DNA from: Heritagella_A intestinalis
GTDB lineage: Bacteria > Bacillota > Clostridia > Oscillospirales > Acutalibacteraceae
Length of the DNA: 64,000 bases
Assembly: GCA_904418995.1 (NCBI GenBank)
Contig: CAJFQF010000009.1
Coordinates: 54,417 to 118,416 of the forward strand
Direction: 5' to 3'
In this document: positions 7,900 through 15,900 of the stretch, one piece after another
How positions within the stretch are numbered: the first letter of the stretch is position 1
How the letters are laid out: each line of letters opens with the position of its first letter
The notes under the pieces: generated by a model
The model's database searches: none
What the model saw: the letters and a program-made list of their open reading frames with translations, nothing else
What the model was told of the DNA's origin: nothing
Position numbers and translations under genes: made by a program

Positions 7900-8619
7900 T
7901 TGAAAGGGATTCTCAAAGGTTTTTGCAAGCTGATTCTTTCCCTTTTCTCGATCCTGCTGGTAATTCTTCTGCTGGTGGGGACATGGTTTGGGATAAAAGG
8001 CTATCAGATGTACCGGGACGCGGTGGAGGAAGTGCCCATTAGTGAAAAGGTAGCCAGTATCCGCAGTGCGCCTGGATTTACGGAATATGAAGATCTCCCC
8101 ACTCTCTATGTGGAAGCGGTGATTTCCGTGGAGGACAAGCGGTTTTGGAGCCATCATGGGGTGGATTATCTGGCTATTGCCCGGGCTGCTTGGAACGATG
8201 TGCGCTCTCTGTCTTTTGTGGAAGGGGGCAGCACCATCACCCAGCAGCTGATGAAAAACCAGTACTTCACCCAGGATAAAAACTTCGAGCGGAAATTCGC
8301 GGAAATCTTCGCCGCCTGGGACATGGAGCGGGAATACACCAAGGAGGAGATTTTCGAGCTGTATGTGAACACCATCTATTTTGGCAGCGGGTATTACGGT
8401 ATTCACGATGCCGCCCAGGGCTATTTCGGCAAAGACCCCGCCGGCCTGACGGAGTCGGAAGCTGTGATGCTGGCGGGCCTGCCCAACGCCCCTTCGGTCT
8501 ATTCTCTGGACGCCAACCCCGCCTTGGCCCGCCAACGGATGCGCCAGGTGCTGGACAGCATGGTGGATTGCGGCGCTATTTCGCAAACAGAATCTGACCG
8601 GATTTTTGCCGGGGCTTAG
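7900..8619 (+). CDS. Monofunctional biosynthetic peptidoglycan glycosyltransferase (GT51)
   Basis: A 239-residue membrane-anchored transglycosylase that polymerises lipid II into glycan strands. One membrane segment spans residues 9-31. The GT51 motifs follow in order: SVEDKRFWSHHG with catalytic Glu78, then EGGSTITQQLMKNQ at 108-121, then a later motif around EREYTKEEIFELYVN. There is no transpeptidase domain, so it resembles MtgA or the glycosyltransferase half of class A PBPs, and is much shorter than PBP1. The start is a TTG at 7900 after AAAGGAGG. The promoter region holds a BceR-type operator, which suggests induction by cell-wall stress together with the ABC transporter at 49 kb. Confidence 0.9.
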   Translation: MKGILKGFCKLILSLFSILLVILLLVGTWFGIKGYQMYRDAVEEVPISEKVASIRSAPGFTEYEDLPTLYVEAVISVEDKRFWSHHGVDYLAIARAAWNDVRSLSFVEGGSTITQQLMKNQYFTQDKNFERKFAEIFAAWDMEREYTKEEIFELYVNTIYFGSGYYGIHDAAQGYFGKDPAGLTESEAVMLAGLPNAPSVYSLDANPALARQRMRQVLDSMVDCGAISQTESDRIFAGA

Positions 8620-8656
8620 GAGGCCGGACGTTCTCGCAGGAGCGTCCGGCCTCTTG
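8620..8656 (+). terminator. Rho-independent terminator of the glycosyltransferase gene
   Basis: GAGGCCGGACG (8620-8630) pairs perfectly with CGTCCGGCCTC (8643-8653) directly after the stop codon. The T-tract is short (TTGT). Confidence 0.75.
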
Positions 8657-8669
8657 TGAGAAAGTCTAC

Positions 8670-8697
8670 TTGACATCCGACAAACCGCAGGTATAAT
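8670..8697 (+). promoter_or_regulatory. Near-consensus promoter for the ABC pair
   Basis: TTGACA at 8670-8675 and TATAAT at 8692-8697 with a 16-bp spacer. It is followed by a leader of about 125 bases (8703-8827) in which only a weak AGCAAC/GTTGCT pairing (8724-8729, 8758-8763) stands out. No known riboswitch is recognised there. Confidence 0.75.
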
Positions 8698-8827
8698 AGG
8701 AAATGTGACCGGAACTAACCATAAGCAACGGAAAGAACTTGTACTTTTTTAGATGGAGTTGCTAAAAAATTGCCGATTGCGAATCCCGGTAACCAGAGAA
8801 AATCGAAAAAGGAGAAACTGAAAATCC

Positions 8828-9535
8828 ATGAAATTCCTCATTGAGCACCTGTCCAAGGCCTTTGATACCAAGCAAGTGCTGCGGGAGATCAACTTCACCT
8901 TCGAAAGCGGGAAAATTTACGGCCTTTTAGGCCGCAACGGCGCGGGCAAGACCACCCTCTTCAACTGCCTGAACCGGGATTTAAAAGCCGACGGCGGCAG
9001 CTTCTGGCTGGAAGAAAACGGCCAGCGCCGGGAAGTGGGGCCGGAGGACATCGGCTATGTCCTGTCCACACCAACAGTGCCGGAGTTTCTCACCGGCCGG
9101 GAGTTCCTGAAATTTTTTCTGGACATCAACGAGGGGAGCATTGCCGACCCCAAACCCATTGACGAATATTTTGAAATGATGAGCATCGCCCCGGAGGATC
9201 GGGACAAACTGCTGAAGGATTACTCCCACGGCATGAAGAACAAAATGCAGATGCTCATCAACATCATCGCCCAGCCCAATCTCCTGCTGTTGGACGAACC
9301 CCTGACCTCTTTGGACGTGGTGGTGGCGGAAGAAATGAAGCAGCTTCTCCGCTCCCTGAAGGCGGGCCGGGTCACTATCTTTTCCACCCATATCCTGGAT
9401 TTGGCCCTGGACCTCTGTGACGAGATTGTCCTCCTGAACCACGGGGAATTGGAAGCCGTGGATAAATCCAACCTGGACAGTGGGGAGTTCAAGGACAAGA
9501 TTATCGCAGCGCTGCGGGAGGAAGGCCATGAATAA
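8828..9535 (+). CDS. ABC transporter ATP-binding protein
   Basis: A 235-residue ABC ATPase. Walker A is GRNGAGKTT around residues 36-44. The signature is degenerate, YSHGMKNKMQ instead of LSGGQ. Walker B is LLLLDEPLTSLD and the switch histidine lies in FSTHILD. The degenerate signature is common in ABC-2 type exporter ATPases. The next gene, a large permease, overlaps it by 8 bases, so the two are translationally coupled and form one transporter. The substrate is unknown; drug or bacteriocin export and membrane homeostasis are all possible. Confidence 0.9.
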   Translation: MKFLIEHLSKAFDTKQVLREINFTFESGKIYGLLGRNGAGKTTLFNCLNRDLKADGGSFWLEENGQRREVGPEDIGYVLSTPTVPEFLTGREFLKFFLDINEGSIADPKPIDEYFEMMSIAPEDRDKLLKDYSHGMKNKMQMLINIIAQPNLLLLDEPLTSLDVVVAEEMKQLLRSLKAGRVTIFSTHILDLALDLCDEIVLLNHGELEAVDKSNLDSGEFKDKIIAALREEGHE

Positions 9536-11099
9536 GACCCTTCGGATTTCCTTTTCCCTGAAAAATACCTACCGGGTCAACAGCATCCTCTATTCCCTCA
9601 AGCAGATTCCCCTGCTGAAAAAGGTGCTGCCGGATTCCCTGTATGAAGTGTGGGCCCTCAAGCAGTTTGCCAATGTGATTTCCCTGTTCTGGGAGATTCT
9701 TTCCGTTTTTCTGGGGAAATTTCTCTATTTCATCCTGATGATTTTTCTGGCCATGCCCCTCTATGAAGGAGCTTCCAGACCCGGGCTCTTTCTCCATCTT
9801 TTGCTGTTCCTCACCGCTGTCGGCACGGTTTTGAACACCAGCCTCTTTAACCCCACCCGTGACAAATACTACGCTATCATTCTGATGCGCATGGATGCTC
9901 GGGAATATACCTTGGTCAATTACGGATACGCCATCCTGAAGGTTTTGGTGGGATTCCTGCCTTTCTGCCTGCTGTTCGGCCTGAACAGCGGCGTGCCTCT
10001 GTGGATGTGTTTGCTGCTGCCCTTCTCCGTGGCCGGGGCCAAGCTGGTCGTAGCGGCTTTCTCTCTGCGGTATTATGAGCGGAGCGGGAAAGCCTATAAT
10101 GAGAATAAGGTGGGTAAATACGCCTGGCTTTGGGTGGGACTGTTGCTTGCGGCCGCCTACGGGCTGCCAGCTGCGGGTTTGGTATTGCCGGAGGCGGCGT
10201 CCATATGCCTGCTGTTGCTTTGTATCCCGGCCGGCGTGTTGGTAGCGAGGAAAATCCTCCGGTTTTCCCAGTATCGGGAGGTCAACCAGGAGCTTCTCTC
10301 CCAAATGCTGCACCAAATGGACGATATTGGCCATGCGGCCCAAAAGCAGAGCCGGAGAATGATTTCCGCCGATACGGCTATTACCAGCCGGCGCAAGGGC
10401 TTTGAGTATCTCAACGAGCTTTTTATCCGCCGGCATCAGAAAATCCTCTGGAAATCCACTAAGCGCATTGCGGCGGTATGCCTGTTCTTGGTGCTGGGGC
10501 TCTTGTTGGTGCTGTTCCTCCTGCCGGATTTCCGGAAAGAGACCAATGAGGTGCTGCTGAATTTCCTGCCCTATTTTGTGTTTATCATGTATGCTATCAA
10601 CCGGGGCACCAGTTTTACTCAGGCATTGTTTATGAACTGCGACCACAGCCTGCTGACCTATTCCTTTTTCAAGCAGCCGAAAATGATTCTGCGGCTTTTC
10701 GCCATCCGTTTGCGGGAGATTATCAAGGTCAACCTGCTGCCCGCTGGGGTCATCGGCGTGGGCCTGGCCGTGCTGCTCTATGCTTCCGGCGGGACGGAAA
10801 ATCCCCTGGAATACGGGGTGCTCATTGTGTCCATCCTGTCTATGAGCGTCTTTTTCTCCGTACACTATCTCACCATTTACTATCTCCTGCAGCCCTATAA
10901 CGCCGGCACGGAGATGAAGAGCGGCACTTACCGGCTGATTTTGATGGCCACTTATCTGGTGTGCTATTTCCTCATGCAGGTCCGGATGCCCATTTTGCTC
11001 TTTGGCCTGCTGTGCATCGCTTTTTGTCTGCTGTATTGCGGGGTGGCCTGCTTCCTCATCTACCGTTTTGCGCCCCGTACCTTCCGGATTCGCACATAA
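9528..11099 (+). CDS. ABC transporter permease
   Basis: A 523-residue integral membrane protein with about ten to twelve hydrophobic segments, partner of the overlapping ATPase. The ATG at 9528 lies 8 bases before the upstream stop codon and follows GGAGGAAGG. An in-frame upstream start would add 16 residues encoded inside the ATPase gene and lacks a ribosome site. A central soluble stretch around residues 240-310 (QMLHQMDDIGHAAQ and following) is probably cytoplasmic and may contact the ATPase. The size and topology resemble large fused exporter permeases. No substrate is suggested by the neighbours. Confidence 0.8.
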   Translation: MNKTLRISFSLKNTYRVNSILYSLKQIPLLKKVLPDSLYEVWALKQFANVISLFWEILSVFLGKFLYFILMIFLAMPLYEGASRPGLFLHLLLFLTAVGTVLNTSLFNPTRDKYYAIILMRMDAREYTLVNYGYAILKVLVGFLPFCLLFGLNSGVPLWMCLLLPFSVAGAKLVVAAFSLRYYERSGKAYNENKVGKYAWLWVGLLLAAAYGLPAAGLVLPEAASICLLLLCIPAGVLVARKILRFSQYREVNQELLSQMLHQMDDIGHAAQKQSRRMISADTAITSRRKGFEYLNELFIRRHQKILWKSTKRIAAVCLFLVLGLLLVLFLLPDFRKETNEVLLNFLPYFVFIMYAINRGTSFTQALFMNCDHSLLTYSFFKQPKMILRLFAIRLREIIKVNLLPAGVIGVGLAVLLYASGGTENPLEYGVLIVSILSMSVFFSVHYLTIYYLLQPYNAGTEMKSGTYRLILMATYLVCYFLMQVRMPILLFGLLCIAFCLLYCGVACFLIYRFAPRTFRIRT

Positions 11100-11129
11100 A
11101 CGCCGGTTTTACGAGAAAAGAGGGACTCT

Positions 11130-12383
11130 GTGGAACGCTTGATTTTTCATGTGGATGTGAACAGCGCGTATTTGTCCTGGGAAGCCGCCCGCCGGGTGGC
11201 CCAGGGCGGGGAAGACCTGCGCCTGATTCCCTCTGCCATTGGCGGCGACCCGGAAAACCGCACCGGTGTGATTCTGGCAAAATCCATCCCCGCGAAAAAG
11301 TACGGCGTCCGCACTGGGGAGCCCGTGGCCATGGCCCTGAAAAAGTGCCCGGAGCTGGTGTTGGCCCGTCCGGATTTCCGTTTATACGAGAAGAATTCCC
11401 AGGCCTTTATGGATATCTGCCGCCGGGTGGCCCCGGTGGTGGAGAAGTTCTCCATTGACGAGTGCTTTTTGGATATGACCGGCACCGGCAGGCTGTATCC
11501 CGACCCCGTGCAGGTGGCCTGCAGCATCAAGGACGCGATCCGGGAAGAGCTGGGCTTTACCGTGAACGTGGGCATCAGCGTGAATAAACTCCTTGCTAAA
11601 ATGGCCAGCGATTTTGAAAAGCCCGATAAAGTCCACACCCTGTTCCCGGAAGAAATCCCCCGCAAGCTCTGGCCGCTGCCGGTGGGGGAGCTGTTCTCGG
11701 TAGGCGGGGCCACGGCTCGGAAGCTGGAGCGGGCATATATTCACACTATCGGGGAACTGGCCGCCGCAGACCTGGCCCGGCTCCAGGGGCTTTTGGGGAA
11801 CAAATTTGGCCAGCAGCTTCACCGGTACGCCAATGGAATCGATGATTCTCCGGTGTTGGCGGAGCCGGAGGAGGCCAAGGGCTATAGTATTTCCACGACC
11901 TTGGCAAACGATGTCACCACCCTGGAAGAAGCCAATCAAATTTTGCTGGAATTGGCCGACAGCGTCACCGCCCGCCTCCGGGCCGACCGGTTCCGGGCTG
12001 GTTGTGTGGCGGTGTCTATCCGCAGCAGTAACTTTCAAAACCGCTCCCATCAGCGGAAGCTGGAAGAGCCTACGGATATCACCCAGGAAGTGTATCAGAT
12101 TGCCAAAGACCTTTTGGCAGAGCTGTGGAAGGGCAGGACGCCGCTGCGGCTTCTGGGCATTTCCCTAACCCAGATTGTCCGGGAAGACGCCATGCAGACC
12201 ACCCTATTCCGGGATGAAAAGCGGGAAAAGGCCCGCCGGTTAGACCACATCCTGGACGACCTCCGTGGGCGGTTTGGGCTGGATACCATTAAGCTGGGTT
12301 CCGCCTATCAAACCTCTTTGGAGGTGGGGAAGAAGTATAAGGCCCACATGGAGAACCAGCGGGAGGGGAAGGGAAAACCGTAA
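11130..12383 (+). CDS. dinB: DNA polymerase IV (Y family)
   Basis: A 417-residue translesion polymerase of the UmuC/DinB family, which copies past damaged bases and lacks proofreading. The N-terminal catalytic motif FHVDVNSAYLSWEA carries the first Asp. The second motif SIDECFLDMTG supplies the Asp-Glu pair. A helix-hairpin-helix region (ATARKLERAYIHTIGELAAADL) and the little-finger domain follow. The start is GTG at 11130, giving MERLIFHVDVN; the ribosome site AGAGGGA is moderate. It lies 30 bases after the ABC permease and may share its transcript. No LexA-type box is evident upstream. Confidence 0.95.
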   Translation: MERLIFHVDVNSAYLSWEAARRVAQGGEDLRLIPSAIGGDPENRTGVILAKSIPAKKYGVRTGEPVAMALKKCPELVLARPDFRLYEKNSQAFMDICRRVAPVVEKFSIDECFLDMTGTGRLYPDPVQVACSIKDAIREELGFTVNVGISVNKLLAKMASDFEKPDKVHTLFPEEIPRKLWPLPVGELFSVGGATARKLERAYIHTIGELAAADLARLQGLLGNKFGQQLHRYANGIDDSPVLAEPEEAKGYSISTTLANDVTTLEEANQILLELADSVTARLRADRFRAGCVAVSIRSSNFQNRSHQRKLEEPTDITQEVYQIAKDLLAELWKGRTPLRLLGISLTQIVREDAMQTTLFRDEKREKARRLDHILDDLRGRFGLDTIKLGSAYQTSLEVGKKYKAHMENQREGKGKP

Positions 12384-12410
12384 CGCCCCAGAAAAATCCG
12401 CTGGAAGCTC

Positions 12411-12439
12411 TTGACAAAGTTTCCCTGCTGTGCTATCGT
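12411..12439 (+). promoter_or_regulatory. Promoter of the FMN riboswitch-ribU unit
   Basis: TTGACA at 12411-12416, a 17-bp spacer and TATCGT at 12434-12439, just upstream of the aptamer. Confidence 0.65.
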
Positions 12440-12455
12440 TAAATTAAACTAAATG

Positions 12456-12594
12456 CTGTCTTCGGGGCGGGGTGCAATTCCCCACTGGCGGTAATCCGAT
12501 TTGTCGGAAAGCCCGCGACCGGCGCGTCTGCGCCGCTGATCTGGTGTGATTCCAGGGCCAACGGTATAGTCCGGATGGAAGAAGCGGTGAACAG
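12456..12594 (+). promoter_or_regulatory. FMN riboswitch (RFN element)
   Basis: The conserved RFN blocks appear in order: TCTTCGGGGCGGGGTG, the CCCACTGGCGGTAAT arm, GCCCGCGACC, a variable GGCGCGTCTGCGCC hairpin, GATCTGGTGTGATTCCAG and GGCCAACGGTATAGTCC, ending GGATGGAAGAAGC. It senses flavin mononucleotide and lies before a riboflavin transporter gene, with a terminator between them. Confidence 0.97.
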
Positions 12595-12608
12595 AAGGTG
12601 TTCCTGCG

Positions 12609-12640
12609 CCCCTTTGCATCTTTTGCAAAGGGGCTTTTTG
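12609..12640 (+). terminator. Terminator of the FMN riboswitch
   Basis: CCCCTTTGCA (12609-12618) pairs perfectly with TGCAAAGGGG (12624-12633), followed by CTTTTTG. It is the expression platform: FMN binding should favour this hairpin and stop ribU transcription. Confidence 0.9.
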
Positions 12641-12696
12641 CGTTCCTCCTGCCGCCGCGCGCGGAAAAGACTGCAAATTACAAGGAGGAATTTTCC

Positions 12697-13305
12697 ATGT
12701 CAACCCAAACCCTTCGTCCTGCTCGCGGTATCAGCGTGCGGAAGCTCACCGTCACGGCCCTGCTGGGGGCAACTGCCACCATCCTGATGTTCCTCAGCTT
12801 CGGCCTGCCCATCCTGCCCAGCTATCTCAAGGTGGATTTTTCGGAGATGCCCGCCCTGCTGGCCTCTTTTGCCCTGGGGCCGGTGTACGGTGCGGCGGTG
12901 TGCCTGATTAAAAACATCATCAACCTCTTTGCCACCACCACCGGCGGCATAGGGGAGCTGTGCAATTTCCTCATCGGCGTGCTGTTTGTGGTGCCTGCCG
13001 GCTTGATCTACCGCCGCCGCCCCAGCCGGAAAACGGCTCTCATCGGCATGATTGTCGGCACCCTGGTGATGTCTGCGGGCAGCATCTTGGTGAATTATTT
13101 CATCGTATATCCCACATATCAGGCTTTCATGTCGGAGCAGATGATTGTGGATATGTATTCCGCTATTGTGCCTGCCGCTGATACGATTTTGAAGGGCATC
13201 CTGATTTTCAACCTGCCCTTGACCTTTGCAAAAGCTGTATTGGATTCCGTCATCACCTTTGCCCTGTATAAGCGCCTTTCTCCGGTGCTCAAGGGTAAAG
13301 TGTAA
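12697..13305 (+). CDS. ribU: Riboflavin ECF transporter S component
   Basis: A 202-residue membrane protein with about six hydrophobic segments. It is the substrate-binding subunit of an energy-coupling-factor transporter that imports riboflavin together with shared EcfA, EcfA' and EcfT, which are not in the window. The RibU-like segment LKVDFSEMPALLASFALGP is at residues 47-65. The upstream FMN riboswitch strongly supports the substrate. The ATG at 12697 follows AAGGAGGAA; the longer open frame begins inside the riboswitch terminator and is excluded. Confidence 0.93.
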   Translation: MSTQTLRPARGISVRKLTVTALLGATATILMFLSFGLPILPSYLKVDFSEMPALLASFALGPVYGAAVCLIKNIINLFATTTGGIGELCNFLIGVLFVVPAGLIYRRRPSRKTALIGMIVGTLVMSAGSILVNYFIVYPTYQAFMSEQMIVDMYSAIVPAADTILKGILIFNLPLTFAKAVLDSVITFALYKRLSPVLKGKV

Positions 13306-13454
13306 AAATCAGCGCGGAGGGAAATGGCGCAGCGGAGAATATGAGGCAGGGATGCCCAAGACAATCCCAACCAAAGGCCTGGAGCATCTTTTCCCCGTTT
13401 TCCGCTCTCCAATGCCTTCTCAACAAGAATTTACAATTTATTCACAAGATACCC

Positions 13455-13477
13455 GAAAGAGTGTGCTATACTCTTTC
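13455..13477 (+). promoter_or_regulatory. Promoter -10 box inside an inverted repeat (metK leader)
   Basis: TATACT at 13467-13472 is the likely -10 box for the SAM riboswitch transcript. It overlaps a perfect inverted repeat GAAAGAGT (13455-13462) / ACTCTTTC (13470-13477). No convincing -35 box sits at 17 bp; TTCACA is 20 bp away. Confidence 0.45.
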
Positions 13478-13489
13478 CTGCAAAATTGA

Positions 13490-13604
13490 ATCACCCCTTA
13501 TCAAGAGTGACGGAGGGAACAGGCCCTGTGATGTCCGGCAACCTGCGGTGCGCGAGCGCCGTGTTGGTGCCAATTCCTGCGGGTTAAACCGAAAGATGAG
13601 GTAC
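13490..13604 (+). promoter_or_regulatory. SAM riboswitch (S-box, class I)
   Basis: The conserved S-box segments are present: CTTATCAAGAGTGACGGAGG, then GGCCCTGTGATGTCCGGCAACC, then GGTGCCAATTCCTGCGG and GAAAGATGAGG closing the P1 stem. It precedes metK, the enzyme that makes the ligand. Confidence 0.97.
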
Positions 13605-13610
13605 GCATAT

Positions 13611-13640
13611 GCCGTCCGGTTTAGCCGGGCGGCTTTTTTG
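13611..13640 (+). terminator. Terminator of the SAM riboswitch
   Basis: GCCGTCCGG (13611-13619) pairs with CCGGGCGGC (13625-13633), allowing one G-T pair, and six T follow. High SAM should favour this structure and switch off metK-luxS. Confidence 0.9.
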
Positions 13641-13672
13641 TACCCCGCGAATTTCTGAATGGAGGCTATGAA

Positions 13673-14857
<1,185 letters not shown>

Positions 14858-14882
14858 TTTGGGAGAGAGGAAAGTAAGTTTT

Positions 14883-15341
14883 ATGGAAAGAATCGCAAGT
14901 TTCTGCGTGGACCACAACAAGCTGGAGCCGGGAATTTACCTTTCCCGGATAGACGGAGACATCATTACCTATGACATCCGGCTGGTAAAGCCCAACACCC
15001 CGCCCTATCTCCCCAACCCGGTGATGCACACTATTGAGCATCTTTTCGCAACCTTTGCCCGGAACAGCGCGGAAAAGGATTCCGTTATCTATTTTGGGCC
15101 TATGGGCTGTCGCACGGGCTTCTATTTCCTTCTGCGGAATGTGGAGAAGGCCCGGGCCGTGGAGTTGATTCGGGAAATCTTCCAGAAAATCGCCGAGTTT
15201 ACCGGAGAGATTCCTGGAACCAAGCCGGAGGAATGCGGGAATTATCAGGAGCATGATTTGCCCGGCGCTCTGGAATGGGCGAGAAATTTCCTGCCGGTTA
15301 TCGCGGATTGGGATGAAACCCGATTGGCTTATCAGGCATAA
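14883..15341 (+). CDS. luxS: S-ribosylhomocysteine lyase
   Basis: A 152-residue LuxS, which splits S-ribosylhomocysteine into homocysteine and DPD, the precursor of autoinducer-2. The zinc motif HTIEH (residues about 50-54) and the later Cys in PEECGNYQEHDL give the metal site. FGPMGCRTGFY holds the catalytic cysteine. The ATG at 14883 follows GAGAGGAAAG; the in-frame start 24 bases earlier has no ribosome site. It sits directly behind metK and in front of a terminator, so it is the last gene of the SAM-riboswitch unit. A Pfs nucleosidase gene is not nearby. Confidence 0.97.
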   Translation: MERIASFCVDHNKLEPGIYLSRIDGDIITYDIRLVKPNTPPYLPNPVMHTIEHLFATFARNSAEKDSVIYFGPMGCRTGFYFLLRNVEKARAVELIREIFQKIAEFTGEIPGTKPEECGNYQEHDLPGALEWARNFLPVIADWDETRLAYQA

Positions 15342-15360
15342 TATTGCCAATGTGTAAAAA

Positions 15361-15402
15361 AGTCTCTGAAAGCGGAAGTCCGTTTTCAGAGGCTTTTGTT
15401 TT
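15361..15402 (+). terminator. Rho-independent terminator of metK-luxS
   Basis: TCTCTGAAAGCGG and CCGTTTTCAGAGG pair, followed by CTTTTGTTTTG. Confidence 0.85.
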
Positions 15403-15430
15403 GTCAAAGTTTTCCCCTCCTGCATAGGAT
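15401..15430 (+). promoter_or_regulatory. Possible promoter of the small membrane protein gene
   Basis: TTGTCA at 15401-15406 and TAGGAT at 15425-15430 with an 18-bp spacer. The -35 box overlaps the end of the preceding terminator T-tract. Confidence 0.4.
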
Positions 15431-15455
15431 AGCAGAGATAAGGAGGGAAAGCCCT

Positions 15456-15797
15456 ATGGAATGGATTGGAAAGCTGCTGCTGGTATTTTTCATGATATTA
15501 GGCATGGCGGAAGCCTGCCGGCTGCTGATTTTCTGGCTGCTCCGGCCTCATCGCGCCAAAGGCTGCGCGGTGGTTCTGGTGATGAAAGGCCGGGAGGAAG
15601 AGGCAGAGTACTTATTGCGGGCCGCAGCGGAGCGGCTCCGGTGGATGGGGGGCAAGGGCCCTCACCGGCTTATCTGTGTAGACCGTGGGATGGATGAAGA
15701 GACCAGGGAAATCTGCCGGCGGATGCAGGTGGAAATTCCCTTTTTGGAAATCTGCCCGGCCGGGGAGCTGGAAACCCGGCTTGCAGAGGAGTGCTAA
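15456..15797 (+). CDS. Hypothetical membrane-anchored protein
   Basis: A 113-residue protein I do not recognise. Residues 5-29 (KLLLVFFMILGMAEACRLL and onward) form a membrane segment, followed by basic RPHRAKG, so the remainder is probably cytoplasmic. The soluble part looks like a small alternating strand-helix domain: a hydrophobic strand CAVVLVMKG, a charged helix EEEAEYLLRAAAERL, a second strand HRLICVDRG and a second helix, then IPFLEIC. AAGGAGGG precedes the ATG at 15456. It lies between luxS and recD2 and seems to have its own promoter. The family is unknown. Confidence 0.7.
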   Translation: MEWIGKLLLVFFMILGMAEACRLLIFWLLRPHRAKGCAVVLVMKGREEEAEYLLRAAAERLRWMGGKGPHRLICVDRGMDEETREICRRMQVEIPFLEICPAGELETRLAEEC

Positions 15798-15838
15798 TGG
15801 AGATAGTTCCGCTCTTGTGAACGTCGCCCGGTAAAAGT

Positions 15839-15867
15839 TTGAAATCTCCTGTGGTTTGTATTATACT
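15839..15867 (+). promoter_or_regulatory. recD2 promoter
   Basis: TTGAAA at 15839-15844, a 17-bp spacer and TATACT at 15862-15867, about 34 bases before the recD2 start. Confidence 0.7.
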
Positions 15868-15900
15868 AATAGGAAGATTCACAGATTCGGAGGAAAGAGC

